A stretch of DNA of 47,158 nucleotides from Bacillota bacterium (GCA_023420895.1 JAEZUY010000027.1:1-47158), one strand, 5' to 3'; shown: positions 32,778 through 43,297, numbered from the stretch's first letter. Notes: generated by a model from the sequence alone, not told the origin. Translations and numbers: made by a program.

Positions 32778-33752
32778 ATGTTAGTACTGAATAAAGAAGA
32801 TATAAAGAAAGTTTATACTATGGAGGATGCAGTAAAGGCTGCAGAAGAAGCAGTTAAAACTGATGCAGAAACACCTCTTAGAATCAATTTCGATATGCCT
32901 GAGAAGAACGGACAGGCGCTTTATATGCCGGGATATCTTAAAGGACAGGGGATAACAGGAATTAAAATAGTTTCAGTTTTCCCTGACAACAGCGAAAAAG
33001 GAGTGCCCGTAGTTCCAGCTCAGGTTCTGCTTCTAAATCCGGAAACCGGAGAGACAGCGGCTATAATAGACGGAACTTATCTCACACAGGTGAGAACTGG
33101 AGCTATTCAGGGATATGCGACTAAAGTTCTTTCAAGAGAGGACTCTAAAACGGCTCTAGTTATAGGAACAGGAGGCCAGTTCCTGTCTCAGTCAGAAGCT
33201 ATGCTTACAGTGAGAGATCTTGAGACTCTCTATATATTCGATATAAATTTAGAAAAAGCTGAAGCGGCCGCTGAAAAAGCGAGAGAAGAATTCAAAAGAT
33301 TTGATACAGAGATAAAAGCTGTCAGCAGTCTGGACGATATATATGATGAACTGGATATAATAACTACTGTTACGACTTCAAAGCAGTACACTTTTGACGG
33401 AGAAAAAGTGAAAGACGGAATTCACGTAAACGGGGTTGGAGCATATACTCCTGAAATGATGGAAATTCCGCCTGAATATTTCAAAAGAACTGAAGAGCTG
33501 TTCATGGACAATGCAGACGGGGTTCTGAATGAAGCGGGAGATGTAATGAGAGCTATAGAAAGCGGCGCAATAGAAAAAGACAGCTGCTTTGAAATAAGAG
33601 AAATAGCAGAAGGAAAGAAAAAAGGCAGAACTGACGACAAACAGAACACAGTATTTAAAACTGTAGGAGCCGCAGTTCTCGATATAGTGACTGCATGGGA
33701 TATATATCAGAAAGCTCTAGAAGAAAATGTCGGAACAGAGGTAGATATATAG
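32778..33752 (+). CDS. Ornithine cyclodeaminase / mu-crystallin family dehydrogenase
   Basis: The 324-residue protein has the family substrate-side segment TQVRTGAIQGYATKVLS, the Rossmann nucleotide site VIGTGGQFLSQSEAM, and HVNGVGAYTPEMMEI. Members are ornithine cyclodeaminases, alanine dehydrogenases or imine (ketimine) reductases, so an amino-acid or cyclic-imine substrate is likely but not specified. AAGGAGG precedes ATG 32778. The flavoprotein gene follows after 25 bp, so they may be co-transcribed. Confidence 0.88.
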   Translation: MLVLNKEDIKKVYTMEDAVKAAEEAVKTDAETPLRINFDMPEKNGQALYMPGYLKGQGITGIKIVSVFPDNSEKGVPVVPAQVLLLNPETGETAAIIDGTYLTQVRTGAIQGYATKVLSREDSKTALVIGTGGQFLSQSEAMLTVRDLETLYIFDINLEKAEAAAEKAREEFKRFDTEIKAVSSLDDIYDELDIITTVTTSKQYTFDGEKVKDGIHVNGVGAYTPEMMEIPPEYFKRTEELFMDNADGVLNEAGDVMRAIESGAIEKDSCFEIREIAEGKKKGRTDDKQNTVFKTVGAAVLDIVTAWDIYQKALEENVGTEVDI

Positions 33753-33777
33753 TATAATTGTTCTTGGAGATGATTAT

Positions 33778-35397
33778 ATGGCGATAGCAGTTAACAATAT
33801 TAAGATAAATCTGAATGAAAACGAAGAAGATATTAAAAAGAGAGCCGCAAAAGAGCTCAGAATAAATAAAAACGATATAGAAAGATTTAAAATCCTGAGA
33901 GAATCTGTAGACGCGAGAAGAAAAGAGATAAAACTCGTATACAGAGTTCTCGTTGAAATCAGAAAAGAAAGAGGAAGCGAAGAAAATATATTAAAGAAAT
34001 CCAAATCTAAAAATGCTTCCATTTACAGAGAAAGAAAAGAGAATATAATTTCTGGCGAAGAGGAAATTAAAGGCAGAATAGTCGTGGCGGGATCTGGTCC
34101 CGCCGGGCTTTTTGCTGCCCACAGACTGGCATCTCACGGCTACAGACCTCTTATAATAGAGAGAGGGATGAAAGTCAGAGACAGAAAGAAGGCAATAGAC
34201 AATTTCTGGAAGACAGGAAAACTCAATCCTGAATCGAATGTTCAGTTCGGAGAAGGAGGGGCAGGCACGTTCTCTGACGGAAAGCTCACTACTAGAATTA
34301 AAGACGGAAGAGTCGGAGAGGTTCTCGATATATTCATAAAGAACGGAGCGCCTGAAGAGATAGGCTACTCTTACAAGCCGCATATAGGGACTGATATTCT
34401 GATAGATGTTATAGAGTCTCTGAGAAAAGAGATAGAAAATCTCGGAGGAGAATTCAGATTCTCGACTAAACTCGAAAAGATAAATATATCTTCAGGAAGA
34501 CTTCAAAGCATAACAGTGAGAGATGTGAGTTCAAAAGAAGGAGAAACTTACGACATAGAGACTGAAAATCTCATTCTCGCTATAGGACACTCTGCAAGAG
34601 ACAGTTATGAAATGCTCTATGAAGAAGGACTCGGAATGGAGCAGAAGCCTTTTGCTATAGGAGTGAGAGTTGAGCATCCTCAGGATATGATAGACGAGAA
34701 TCAGTACGGAGAATATAAAGACCATCCGAAACTGAAAGCGTCTGAATACAAACTGACTTACAGAGCAGAGAGCGGGAGATCATGCTATTCTTTCTGCATG
34801 TGTCCGGGAGGAACGGTAGTCGCATCTGCATCTGAAGAAGGATATCTTGCAGTAAACGGAATGAGCGAATACGCAAGAGACAAAGAAAATGCGAATTCAG
34901 CTATAATAGTTTCCGTTAAAGAAGACGATTTCGGTTCAGACCATCCTCTGGCAGGAGTGGAATTTCAGAGAAAATATGAAAAGCTGGCTTTCGAACTGTC
35001 AGAAGGAAGCTATAAAGCGCCAGTACAGCTTTTAGGGGATTTTGAACAGGGAAGAGCTACAGAGAAGCTCGGAGAAATAAATCCGTCTCATACAGGAGGA
35101 TTTATTTTTAAAGATATAAATAAATGCCTTCCTGATTACGTTTCAGATACGATAAAAGAGGCTATGAAGTATTTCGATACTAAGATAAAGGGATTCGGAA
35201 GAAAAGACACTGTTCTCACAGGGATAGAGACGAGAACTTCAGCTCCTATAAGAATGAATAGAGACGAAAAGCACGAGTCGAATATAAAAGGACTTTATCC
35301 TGCAGGAGAAGGAGCGGGATATGCCGGAGGAATAGTATCGGCGGCAGTCGACGGAATGAAGACGGCAGAAGAGATAATAAGGAGATACAGACCTTAA
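33778..35397 (+). CDS. FAD-dependent NAD(FAD)-utilizing dehydrogenase, COG2509
   Basis: The 539-residue flavoprotein has an N-terminal region of about 95 residues rich in Lys/Arg (EDIKKRAAKELRINKNDIE), the dinucleotide site VVAGSGPAGLFAAHRLASHG at about 101-120, GEGGAGTFSDGKL, and the C-terminal flavin-binding GLYPAGEGAGYAGGI. COG2509 proteins are widespread in Firmicutes, but their substrate is unknown. GGAGATG precedes ATG 33778. It is followed by miaB after 20 bp, a likely operon. Confidence 0.88.
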   Translation: MAIAVNNIKINLNENEEDIKKRAAKELRINKNDIERFKILRESVDARRKEIKLVYRVLVEIRKERGSEENILKKSKSKNASIYRERKENIISGEEEIKGRIVVAGSGPAGLFAAHRLASHGYRPLIIERGMKVRDRKKAIDNFWKTGKLNPESNVQFGEGGAGTFSDGKLTTRIKDGRVGEVLDIFIKNGAPEEIGYSYKPHIGTDILIDVIESLRKEIENLGGEFRFSTKLEKINISSGRLQSITVRDVSSKEGETYDIETENLILAIGHSARDSYEMLYEEGLGMEQKPFAIGVRVEHPQDMIDENQYGEYKDHPKLKASEYKLTYRAESGRSCYSFCMCPGGTVVASASEEGYLAVNGMSEYARDKENANSAIIVSVKEDDFGSDHPLAGVEFQRKYEKLAFELSEGSYKAPVQLLGDFEQGRATEKLGEINPSHTGGFIFKDINKCLPDYVSDTIKEAMKYFDTKIKGFGRKDTVLTGIETRTSAPIRMNRDEKHESNIKGLYPAGEGAGYAGGIVSAAVDGMKTAEEIIRRYRP

Positions 35398-35417
35398 TTT
35401 TTAGAAGAGGTGTAAGA

Positions 35418-36827
35418 ATGGAAAGAAAAGAATATGAAAGAGACAATCCGTTCATAAAAGAACTTAAAAAAGATTTAGATGAATATAAAGAGAAAACTGG
35501 GAAAACGAAAAAGAGCATGATTGTGACTTACGGCTGTCAGATGAACGAGCACGATTCGGAAGTCATGGAGGCTATTCTGCACGATATAGGCTATGAAATG
35601 ACGGAAGACAAGAATGAAGCCGACATGATAATAATAAACACATGCCTTATAAGAGAAAATGCAGAGCTTAGAGTATACGGAAAGCTTGGAGAATATAAAG
35701 CTCTTAAAAAGAAGAAACCGAATATGATAATAGCAGTCTGCGGATGCATGATGCAGAAAGAAGAGCCGAGAAAAGAGATAAAGACGAAGTACAGATTCGT
35801 AGATCTGATATTCGGAACTCACAATCTCTACAAGCTTCCTGAACTTCTTTACAATATGAAACAGTCAGAGAATATGATGATAGACGTCTGGGAAGAATCC
35901 GGAAATATCATAGAGGGAATTCCGGCGAGAAGAAAGTATGATTACAAAGCATTCGTCAACATTATGTACGGATGCAATAATTTCTGCACATACTGTGTAG
36001 TTCCTTATACAAGAGGGAGAGAAAGATCGAGAGAAGTTTCAGATATAGTTTCTGAAATAGAAGAGCTGGTTAAAGAGGGCACGAAGGAAGTCACTCTTTT
36101 AGGTCAGAACGTAAACTCATACGGAAAGACTTTAGACAGCCAGACTACTTTTGCAGATCTTTTAAGAGAAGTCGACAAAATTGAAGGACTTGACAGAGTG
36201 AGATTCATGACTTCTCACCCGAAAGACCTTTCAGACGACTTGATAGAGGCTATGAAAGAATGCGATTCAGTATGCGAACAGATACATCTTCCGTTCCAGG
36301 CAGGAAGCGACAGAATTCTGAAATCTATGAACAGAAGATATACCAAAGAGCATTATCTTAACCTCATAGAGAAGATAAGAAAAGCGATACCCGACATAAC
36401 TATATCTACGGATATAATAGTGGGATTCCCGGGAGAAACTTACGAAGATTTTGAAGAGACACTGGATGTAGTGAGAAAAGCGAAATACGATTCAGCATTC
36501 ACATTCCTGTACTCTATGAGAGAAGGAACGCCTGCGGCCAGAATGGAAGAGCAGGTTCCTGAAGAAGAGAAGAACAGAAGATTCCAGGAGCTTTTAGATG
36601 TTCTCCATCCTATAAACAACGAGAGAAATCAGAGAATGCTAGGCAAAACTGAATCAGTTCTAGTTGAAGGCGTCAGCAAGAATGACGAAACGACTCTTGC
36701 AGGAAGAACCAGAGGCGGGAAACTTGTTCATTTTAAAGGAGACAATTCTCTGATAGGAGAAATAGTGAATGTCAAGATTACAGAAGCTAAAACATGGTCT
36801 CTAGAGGGTGAAATAGTTGGAAAATAA
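35418..36827 (+). CDS. miaB: tRNA methylthiotransferase MiaB
   Basis: The 469-residue radical-SAM enzyme converts i6A37 to ms2i6A37 in tRNA. The N-terminal cluster cysteines are Cys40, Cys76 and Cys110 (TYGCQMNEHDS, NTCLIRENAE, VCGCM). The radical-SAM cluster is in YGCNNFCTYC (186/190/193). The TRAM RNA-binding domain forms the last 65 residues. GAGGTG precedes ATG 35418. Its last 11 bases overlap the RicA-like gene, as miaB (ymcB) and ricA (ymcA) are neighbours in B. subtilis. Confidence 0.96.
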   Translation: MERKEYERDNPFIKELKKDLDEYKEKTGKTKKSMIVTYGCQMNEHDSEVMEAILHDIGYEMTEDKNEADMIIINTCLIRENAELRVYGKLGEYKALKKKKPNMIIAVCGCMMQKEEPRKEIKTKYRFVDLIFGTHNLYKLPELLYNMKQSENMMIDVWEESGNIIEGIPARRKYDYKAFVNIMYGCNNFCTYCVVPYTRGRERSREVSDIVSEIEELVKEGTKEVTLLGQNVNSYGKTLDSQTTFADLLREVDKIEGLDRVRFMTSHPKDLSDDLIEAMKECDSVCEQIHLPFQAGSDRILKSMNRRYTKEHYLNLIEKIRKAIPDITISTDIIVGFPGETYEDFEETLDVVRKAKYDSAFTFLYSMREGTPAARMEEQVPEEEKNRRFQELLDVLHPINNERNQRMLGKTESVLVEGVSKNDETTLAGRTRGGKLVHFKGDNSLIGEIVNVKITEAKTWSLEGEIVGK

Positions 36828-37134
36828 TCCTCTTAACAAGGCTAGAGAGCTTGCTGCATCTATAGTAAACTCAGAAGAATATAAAGATATTAAGAGAGCA
36901 GAAGATGCTCTCTATTCTGATTCTGAAGTCTCAGAGATATATAAAAAATATCTTGAAAGCGGAAAATTAGAATCTGAAAATGAAGAGAAAAAGAAGATAG
37001 TAAAAGAATATATAGAGGCTGCAGGGAAATTCAACAGCCTTATGAGAAATATAAATACGATAATATCCTACACCATAGGATATACCGGAGCAAAAGGCGA
37101 CTGTTCAGGCTGTACCGGCTGCAAAGGGAAATAG
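36817..37134 (+). CDS. YlbF/YmcA-family protein (RicA-like) with CxxCxxC tail
   Basis: The 105-residue helical protein has the YlbF-type body (LNKARELAASIVNSEEYKDI, a helix, then SLMRNINTIISYTIG) and a C-terminal Cys96-x2-Cys99-x2-Cys102 tail (DCSGCTGCKGK). In B. subtilis RicA, RicF and RicT form a complex carrying Fe-S clusters that promotes mRNA processing with RNase Y; the cysteines here fit such a role. TTG 36817 lies within the end of miaB, behind AGAGGGTG, so translation is coupled. Assignment to RicA rather than RicF rests on the miaB linkage. Confidence 0.8.
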   Translation: MENNPLNKARELAASIVNSEEYKDIKRAEDALYSDSEVSEIYKKYLESGKLESENEEKKKIVKEYIEAAGKFNSLMRNINTIISYTIGYTGAKGDCSGCTGCKGK

Positions 37135-37171
37135 AGAAAATAAAACAGTAAGAAATTATAAATTTAAATTA

Positions 37172-37222
37172 AAAGCAGTTAAAGTGATGGGTTTATGACA
37201 TCAAACTTTAACTGCTTTTTTT
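37172..37222 (+). terminator. Terminator after the miaB-ricA-like operon
   Basis: AAAGCAGTTAAAGT / ACTTTAACTGCTTT, perfect 14-bp arms with an inner GATG/CATC pair, followed by TTTTTTT. Confidence 0.93.
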
Positions 37223-37401
37223 ATTTTATTGAATAAAGCATATAATAATTGCCAGAAAGGGCTAGAATACCTGGATGAAAAGACATTGAAATAATGAAAA
37301 TGGACAGAAAAAGTAAAAGTTGAAAATCTGCTATAACCGTTGATATTGACAAGATATAAAAAATAAAATATATAAAAATAAAAATGACAATAAAAAAAGA
37401 A

Positions 37402-37430
37402 TTGACAGAATAATTAAATCTGAATATAAT
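37402..37430 (+). promoter_or_regulatory. Promoter of VWA surface-protein copy 1
   Basis: TTGACA (37402-37407), a 17-bp spacer and TATAAT (37425-37430). CTTATG follows at 37477-37482 in the leader. The rest of the 379-nt gap holds the preceding terminator and AT-rich sequence with ACATTGAAAT near 37288, also seen upstream of copy 3. In the leader CCGT / ACGG could form a hairpin touching the GGAGG ribosome site. Confidence 0.88.
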
Positions 37431-37513
37431 TTAGCTACAGGGGAAATTAATTGAAAGGAAGTTGTAGAGTAAATGACTTATGCCGTTTCAATTTTTACGG
37501 AGGTTGACTTGAA

Positions 37514-40196
37514 ATGAAATATATAAAAAGAAACAGACTTACGGCTCTTTTACTCTCTTTAAATTTTCTAGCATTCAGCTTTTTAGACGGCGGAGTATCG
37601 TCTGCAGAGGAGATGTTCATAGAAGAAACTCCTATGGCAGGTCCTGTGCCGATGTATACTGAAGCGGATGAAGATGAAAAAGGAGTTTATCCTGTAGACA
37701 ATGACGGAAATGTAAACGAAGACATTACAGTAGTAAATCCAGATACAGGAGTTACATAGCCTTCACTGAGCGGGTTAAGCGGAGATGATATAAGCAGAAA
37801 CAGAACTCTTGAGTACAGAAACGGATGGCTTACAAAATACATTCAGGAAACTGGAGAACAGGGAAAATCCGAGATAAATCTCAGAGTTGAAGGAAAAGAA
37901 TTCAGCAAAAAAATAGATATAGTTCTAGTAGTGGACAATTCCAATTCAATGAATATGAAAGACGGAACAGAAATTACCAGAGCTGAAGCTACAAAAGCGG
38001 CGGCAACAGATTTGATAAACGCTTTTAAAGACAATGAAAATATAGGGATAGCGCTTGTGACTTACGGATCTGATGTTTTTGACGGCAGAAATATTAAATT
38101 TGGAACTAATACGCCGTATATATCTAGAAGAACTAGAGACAATAATATTTACAATATATACGGCGGAATTATCAACAGCTTATATAACTGGTCTTATATA
38201 GACGGAATAGAGAGTGTAAGATATCAGGAAGATATAATAGTAGAACAGACAGGGGAAAATTGCTCTTCAGGATTTAAAAATACGAATAAAGGTAAAGATG
38301 AAATAGCGGCACTTATTCCTGAAAATGTGCCTTTTCTTTAGAAAGAAAATTACAGGGGGAACATTTACACAGAAAGCCCTTATGGCAGCACAGAAAATAA
38401 TTGATAAAAAGACAGATGACGACAGAAAAGAAGGAAAAGAAGAAACAGAGAAAGTTATAGTTCTTCTTACTGACGGAGCGCCTACTCACAGTTTTAAAGT
38501 AAAATCAGTAAAAGAAGCACCAGGAGCTATTGTTAACTACATGTCTGAAAAGCCGGACTATATCTCAGCTTTTTCAGATGATGAGCCTTATAACGGTATG
38601 ATTGCAGATGAATTTAATGAACTTGAAGGAGATGCCGCAAAATGGAGTGATGATGAAGTTATAGACATTATAAAAGGAAATGGAACTAAACTTCATCTCG
38701 AAAGCAGAGAACAGGGAGATACTGTCCCCATAGCAAGCGAAGGCGTCAGATTCACTTACTCCAACGGAAGGTACAGCTTTAGAACTAAGAAAACTGAATC
38801 GAATCTAATAAATCATTATGGAAGACACGGCGCCTATTCTTATCCGGACAATACTGACAATCTGGACTACAGATATAGATATAGAGACGGAACAGTTGAA
38901 AGAGTATCGCATATTCTGGATAAAGAGTATCTGACTGATGACGGGAAATTCACTGTTAAAGATAATGCATTCGCCACTATATCAGAGGCTATTCAGATAA
39001 GAGAAAAAGGAACTGATATATACACAATCGGAGTAGGAATGAGAGACAGCTATGTCACAGGGATGGAGACTCTGGATATCACAGAAACACTTTCAGCAGT
39101 TTACTCTAATTATAAATACTTCTATAATATAAGAATTCCGAGTCTTGCGGATTTATCAGATCAGGTATCTGAAGAGGAACTTAAAAATATAATGATAAAT
39201 ATATCAGGAAGCGAAGAGAGATATCTTGACGCAGAAGGAGCTGGAGAAATTCAGGAACAGTTCAACAGCATTGCAAGAGAAATTAAAAAATCTATTCCTC
39301 ATGGAGAAGTTGAAGATCCTATAGGGGAATATTTCAATCTGGATATAGAGAATCCGGATAATATAGCAGTCAAATATCCATGGACAGACGTTTCTGATCC
39401 GGCATTCGACAACTATGATCTCGAAATAACTATGGACAGCAAAACTGAAGCGTCTCAGATGGAGCTTTACAATAATCTTAGAAGCATAGGACTTACTGAT
39501 GATGAGGCGAAAAGCCATTTAGTGAAAGTTGTATATAACAAAGTCACTGAATCTCTCTATATAGACAATATAACTTTAATAGGAGCCGGAGAATGGATCA
39601 ATATGAGATACAGTGTGAGAGCCGATACGGAGATGACTGATTCAGAAGGCGCAGAAATATATGAACCGGACGTTCTATATCCTGCAAACGGAAGGACTAC
39701 TCTGATTCCAAACGTATATGCTGAAAAGAAAAGACTTTTGGACTTCTACGTGCCTTCGGCGAGAGTTAACAGTACAGATATAGAAGTTATTAAAACGTGG
39801 CTGGGCTTCAGCGAAGACGATAAATTTGAAGTTCAGTTCGACTTGAAGAGAAACGGAGAGTTCTTCAATGGAGAGAATGAGCCGTACAGAATATCTAGAA
39901 ATCAGGATACCGGAGAGTGGAGAACAGAGATAAAAAATCTTATAAAGTTCGACAGCAAAGGGAAAGACTATGAGTTTGAAGTAGTCGAAAGAACTGACCA
40001 GGCTTCAAATTATATAACAGAAGTGCACGATTTAACAGATAAATCAGCAGAGAACTTAAAGAAATTTGAAATAAAGAATATACGCCCGAACATGCCGAAT
40101 ACAGGCGGAAGAGGAACAGGGACATATAAACTTATAGGACTTCCGCTGTTTTTAGGAACTGCGGCGGCAATATTAAGAAAAATTTGGAAAGCCTAG
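37514..40196 (+). pseudogene. VWA/Cna_B sortase-anchored surface protein, copy 1 (stop codon + 1-nt frameshift)
   Basis: Signal peptide (LTALLLSLNFLAFSFLDG...SSA), linker with DITVVNPDTGV, then TAG at 37757-37759 where copies 2-4 have Ser (VTSPS). The frame continues through the VWA MIDAS (DNSNSM) to a second break at 38332-38335: one extra T in GTGCCTTTTCTTT. Beyond it the frame resumes at GGTFTQKAL, LTDGAPT, the adhesin-like and Cna_B-like domains and MPNTGG. The span is 2683 nt, one more than a multiple of 3; repaired it would be 893 residues, close to copies 2 and 3 (892, 901). The coding sequence is otherwise well kept, so the inactivation is recent, reversible or an assembly error. A 623-residue secretion-signal-free fragment (38325-40196) is unlikely to be translated. 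Confidence 0.85.
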
Positions 40197-40238
40197 AAAG
40201 TCAGAAATTACGATATAAATAAAACGAATAATGAGCTG

Positions 40239-40290
40239 AAAACGGCTGAAATTAAAGAAATAAGCCCTAAATAACTTCAGCCGTTTTCTT
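40239..40290 (+). terminator. Terminator after VWA copy 1
   Basis: AAAACGGCTGAA / TTCAGCCGTTTT, perfect 12-bp arms, then TTTTCTTG. Confidence 0.9.
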
Positions 40291-40476
40291 GTTATATGGG
40301 AAGAAAAGATAAAAATATGAATAATTAAGCTGTTTTCAAATCAAAGCCATGATGAAACAAATCTGAAATAAATTGAAACGTGTTTCAAGAAAAAAACTAT
40401 TGAAACACAGAGAATGACAAGATTAAGCAACTTAAACAAAAATAAAAACTGAAAAAGGAAATTAAGATAAAGATGA

Positions 40477-40505
40477 TTGACATGTGAAAAATATGGATAT
40501 ATAAT
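40477..40505 (+). promoter_or_regulatory. Promoter of VWA surface-protein copy 2
   Basis: TTGACA (40477-40482), 17 bp, TATAAT (40500-40505); TTTATG in the leader at 40554-40559. The sequence TGATTGACATGT is shared with copy 3. About 90 bp upstream an inverted repeat TTGAAAC-GT-GTTTCAA (40373-40388) is followed by another TTGAAACAC. The rest of the 390-nt gap holds the terminator of copy 1 and nothing else recognised. Confidence 0.9.
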
Positions 40506-40586
40506 TAAATAAAATAAGACAAATAGAAAAATAAGTGTCAGCGCTATAAAAGGTTTATGTTCTTTAATGAATAGGGGTTGATGTTA

Positions 40587-43265
40587 ATGAAAGGTTTGAA
40601 AAATCGCAGGTTTAAGAAACTGGTTTCTTTTATAATATCTTTCAGTCTGGCATCTGTATGTTTTTTAGATACAGGCACTGTGAATGCTGAAGATATTTAC
40701 ATAGAAGAGGATCCGGTTTTAGGACCGGTGCCGTCCTATACGAATCCGGTTGAAGATGAAAAAGGTTCATATCCTCAGCATAATGATGGAAATGTAAATA
40801 AAGATATAACAGTAGTAAATGCTGACACTGGAGTTACTTCGCCTTCAATAGCGAAAGACTCTGAAGCAGAAGAGGTAAGCAGATCTAGAACTCTTGAGTA
40901 TGATTATGCCTGGGTTACAAAATATATTAAAGAGACAGAAGAACAGGGAAAATCAGAAATTAATCTGAGAGTTGAAGGGCATCAGTATAATGAGCCTATG
41001 GATGTAGTTCTTGTTATAGACAATTCAAATTCAATGGATGTTACTGACAGAAGTGAAAACACGAGAGCAGAATCGGCAAAGGCCGCTGCTGAAGACTTCA
41101 TAAGAAGTTTCAGCGGCTTTGGAGGTTCGGACAATGTAGGTATAGCGCTAGTGACCTACGGATCTGATGTTTTTGACGGAGAAACTATAAAAGCAGGAAC
41201 ATACAAATACGAATACACAAGGAAATGGAATTACATCAATCAAAACAATATTGAAGCAGAAGCATATATAGACAAGTACTGGCATCGTGAAGACGGTTTT
41301 TATACTGCATATTCGAATCAGCCGGGAAACAATGACTATACAGTAGATGAGATTAAGTACAGTGATGAGGAAAAACTGTCGATTCTCGATTCGATACCGG
41401 ATGATGTTCCTAAAGACAGGAATGTGAATCTGGGAGGTACATTTACTCAGAAAGCTCTTATGAGAGCGCAGCAGATTCTGGATAACAGCGGAAGACCGGA
41501 AGCGAGAAAGGTAGTAGTTCTTATGACTGACGGCGCACCTACATTTGCATATAAAGTGAAAAGCACCAGAGAAAGCGAAGGAGAAATTATAGACTACTCT
41601 GGAAATGGAAATACAATGTATGACAACAGAGTGGCAGATACTTTTAATACAGATGAACCTGACTACGTCTACAGAGTATCTGGAAATGGAGATAAACTTC
41701 ATTTAGGCGAAAGAATCAGCCAGCCGTCTGGATATCAGAACTTTTCAGCTCGAAGCATCGGTGCGAAATTGAATTTATTAAATCATAGTTCGGTGGAATT
41801 AGTCAAGAATACGGCTCTAATAAATAAACAGGGAGATAATGGAGTATATTCTTATCCGGTAAAACTGTCAGAATACTGGAGATATTATAACCGTTATCCC
41901 AATAATTTATTTGATTTCGAATTAGGAGGAAGAAGATACACATATCTGCTCGATAAGGAATACTATACGTTAGAAGAATCTCCTTACAGAGTAAAGGATA
42001 ATGCATTTGCAACAATATCTCAGGCTGTAAATATGAGGAATGCAGGAATAGATGTATATACTGTGGGAATAGGCCCTAAAGACGGACATATACGTGAAGT
42101 TATGTCTATAAATACTAAAGTGGACGTAATTGTAAACGGCAGCTTATATGCTAGAAATATTCCTCTGACGCTCAATGAAGACGAAATTCTTGATAAAAGC
42201 ACGAAATCTGAGCTTTTGAACATAATGAAAAATATAGCAGGAAAAGAAGAAAACTATTTTGACGCTTCAGGATCAGAAGAGATAATAGAGAGATTCAGAG
42301 AGGTTGTTCTGGAAATCATAAAGTCGATACCTGATGGAAAAGTCACTGACCCGATAGGAGAATATTTCAACCTGGATGCGGCAAACTTGGAAGATATTAA
42401 AGTGAAATATCCATGGACGGATCCGTCAGATCCAGTTTACGCAGATTATGATATAGAGCTGACGATGGATTCAGCTACAGAGGAAGCTCAGATGATTAGA
42501 TTCAATAAACTGGTTGAAAAATATACTGAAGGACTTACAGAGGGAACACCGGAATACGATGCGGCAGTTCAGAGAGCAGAAGAAAAACTGGTAAAAGTGA
42601 CTTACGACAGTTCATCGGAAACACTTTATATAGACAATATAATCCTGATAGGAGAAGACGAATGGGTAAATATGAAGTATAATGTTAATGCCAATACAGA
42701 GATTGTAAATCAGAATGGCGAAGAGATAATGAAAGCCGATTTTCTGTATCCAACAAACGGAAGAACTACACTCGTTCCAGATGTGAAGAAAAAGAAAAAA
42801 GCTCTTCTGGACTTCTATGTGCCTTCTGCAAGAGTGCCTGGAGTAGAAATAGAAGTAGTGAAAAAATGGCTGGGATTCAGCGAGGACAGCAAGTTCGATG
42901 TAGAATTCGATTTATTCAGGAACGGCAGTCTTTTCAATGAAGAATCAGAGCCCTATATTATAAGCAGAAACTCACCTGACGGAGAATGGAGAAAGAGGAT
43001 AAAGAATCTTCTCAAATTCGACAGTAAGGGAAATGACTATATATTTGAAGTAAGAGAAAGAACAGATCAGACTTCAAACTTCATAACAGAGCTGAAAGAG
43101 ATTACTGAAGAATCAACAGAAAGGTTAAAAAAATATGAAATAACGAATATACTTCTCAATATGCCTAATACAGGCGGAAAAGGGACTGGTATATATAAAA
43201 TAGTGGGAATACCGCTATTTATAAGTGCTCTAGCAGTTTTTTTAATAAAACTGTGGAAGCATTAA
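40587..43265 (+). CDS. VWA/Cna_B sortase-anchored surface protein, copy 2
   Basis: The 892-residue cell-wall protein starts with a signal peptide (KKLVSFIISFSLASVCFLDTG, cleavage near VNA-ED). Then come a conserved linker (DEKGSYPQ, DITVVNADTGVTSPS), EQGKSEINLRVEG, and the VWA domain with MIDAS DNSNS (145-149), GGTFTQKAL and MTDGAPT. An adhesin-like region (DPIGEYFNLD, LYIDNIILIGEDEWVNMKY, YPTNGRTTLVPD) and one Cna_B-like domain (VVKKWLGFSEDSKFDVEF) follow, then MPNTGG at about 859-864, a hydrophobic stretch and KLWKH, a complete sorting signal. Its VWA insert differs most from the other copies. Start at ATG 40587, 9 nt after AGGGG. Likely a metal-dependent adhesin or pilus-tip-type protein; ligand unknown. 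Confidence 0.88.
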   Translation: MKGLKNRRFKKLVSFIISFSLASVCFLDTGTVNAEDIYIEEDPVLGPVPSYTNPVEDEKGSYPQHNDGNVNKDITVVNADTGVTSPSIAKDSEAEEVSRSRTLEYDYAWVTKYIKETEEQGKSEINLRVEGHQYNEPMDVVLVIDNSNSMDVTDRSENTRAESAKAAAEDFIRSFSGFGGSDNVGIALVTYGSDVFDGETIKAGTYKYEYTRKWNYINQNNIEAEAYIDKYWHREDGFYTAYSNQPGNNDYTVDEIKYSDEEKLSILDSIPDDVPKDRNVNLGGTFTQKALMRAQQILDNSGRPEARKVVVLMTDGAPTFAYKVKSTRESEGEIIDYSGNGNTMYDNRVADTFNTDEPDYVYRVSGNGDKLHLGERISQPSGYQNFSARSIGAKLNLLNHSSVELVKNTALINKQGDNGVYSYPVKLSEYWRYYNRYPNNLFDFELGGRRYTYLLDKEYYTLEESPYRVKDNAFATISQAVNMRNAGIDVYTVGIGPKDGHIREVMSINTKVDVIVNGSLYARNIPLTLNEDEILDKSTKSELLNIMKNIAGKEENYFDASGSEEIIERFREVVLEIIKSIPDGKVTDPIGEYFNLDAANLEDIKVKYPWTDPSDPVYADYDIELTMDSATEEAQMIRFNKLVEKYTEGLTEGTPEYDAAVQRAEEKLVKVTYDSSSETLYIDNIILIGEDEWVNMKYNVNANTEIVNQNGEEIMKADFLYPTNGRTTLVPDVKKKKKALLDFYVPSARVPGVEIEVVKKWLGFSEDSKFDVEFDLFRNGSLFNEESEPYIISRNSPDGEWRKRIKNLLKFDSKGNDYIFEVRERTDQTSNFITELKEITEESTERLKKYEITNILLNMPNTGGKGTGIYKIVGIPLFISALAVFLIKLWKH

Positions 43266-43297
43266 ACAAATAATCTTAAACTTCAAAAAATCAGAAT

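Noticed and set aside
38332..38335. Phase-variable homopolymer in VWA copy 1
   Set aside because: A tract of only four T is too short for slipped-strand switching; a simple indel or error is more likely.
38325..40196. Independent 623-residue VWA gene starting at ATG 38325
   Set aside because: It lacks signal peptide and ribosome site, and its start lies in the shifted frame of copy 1; it is the 3' part of that broken gene.
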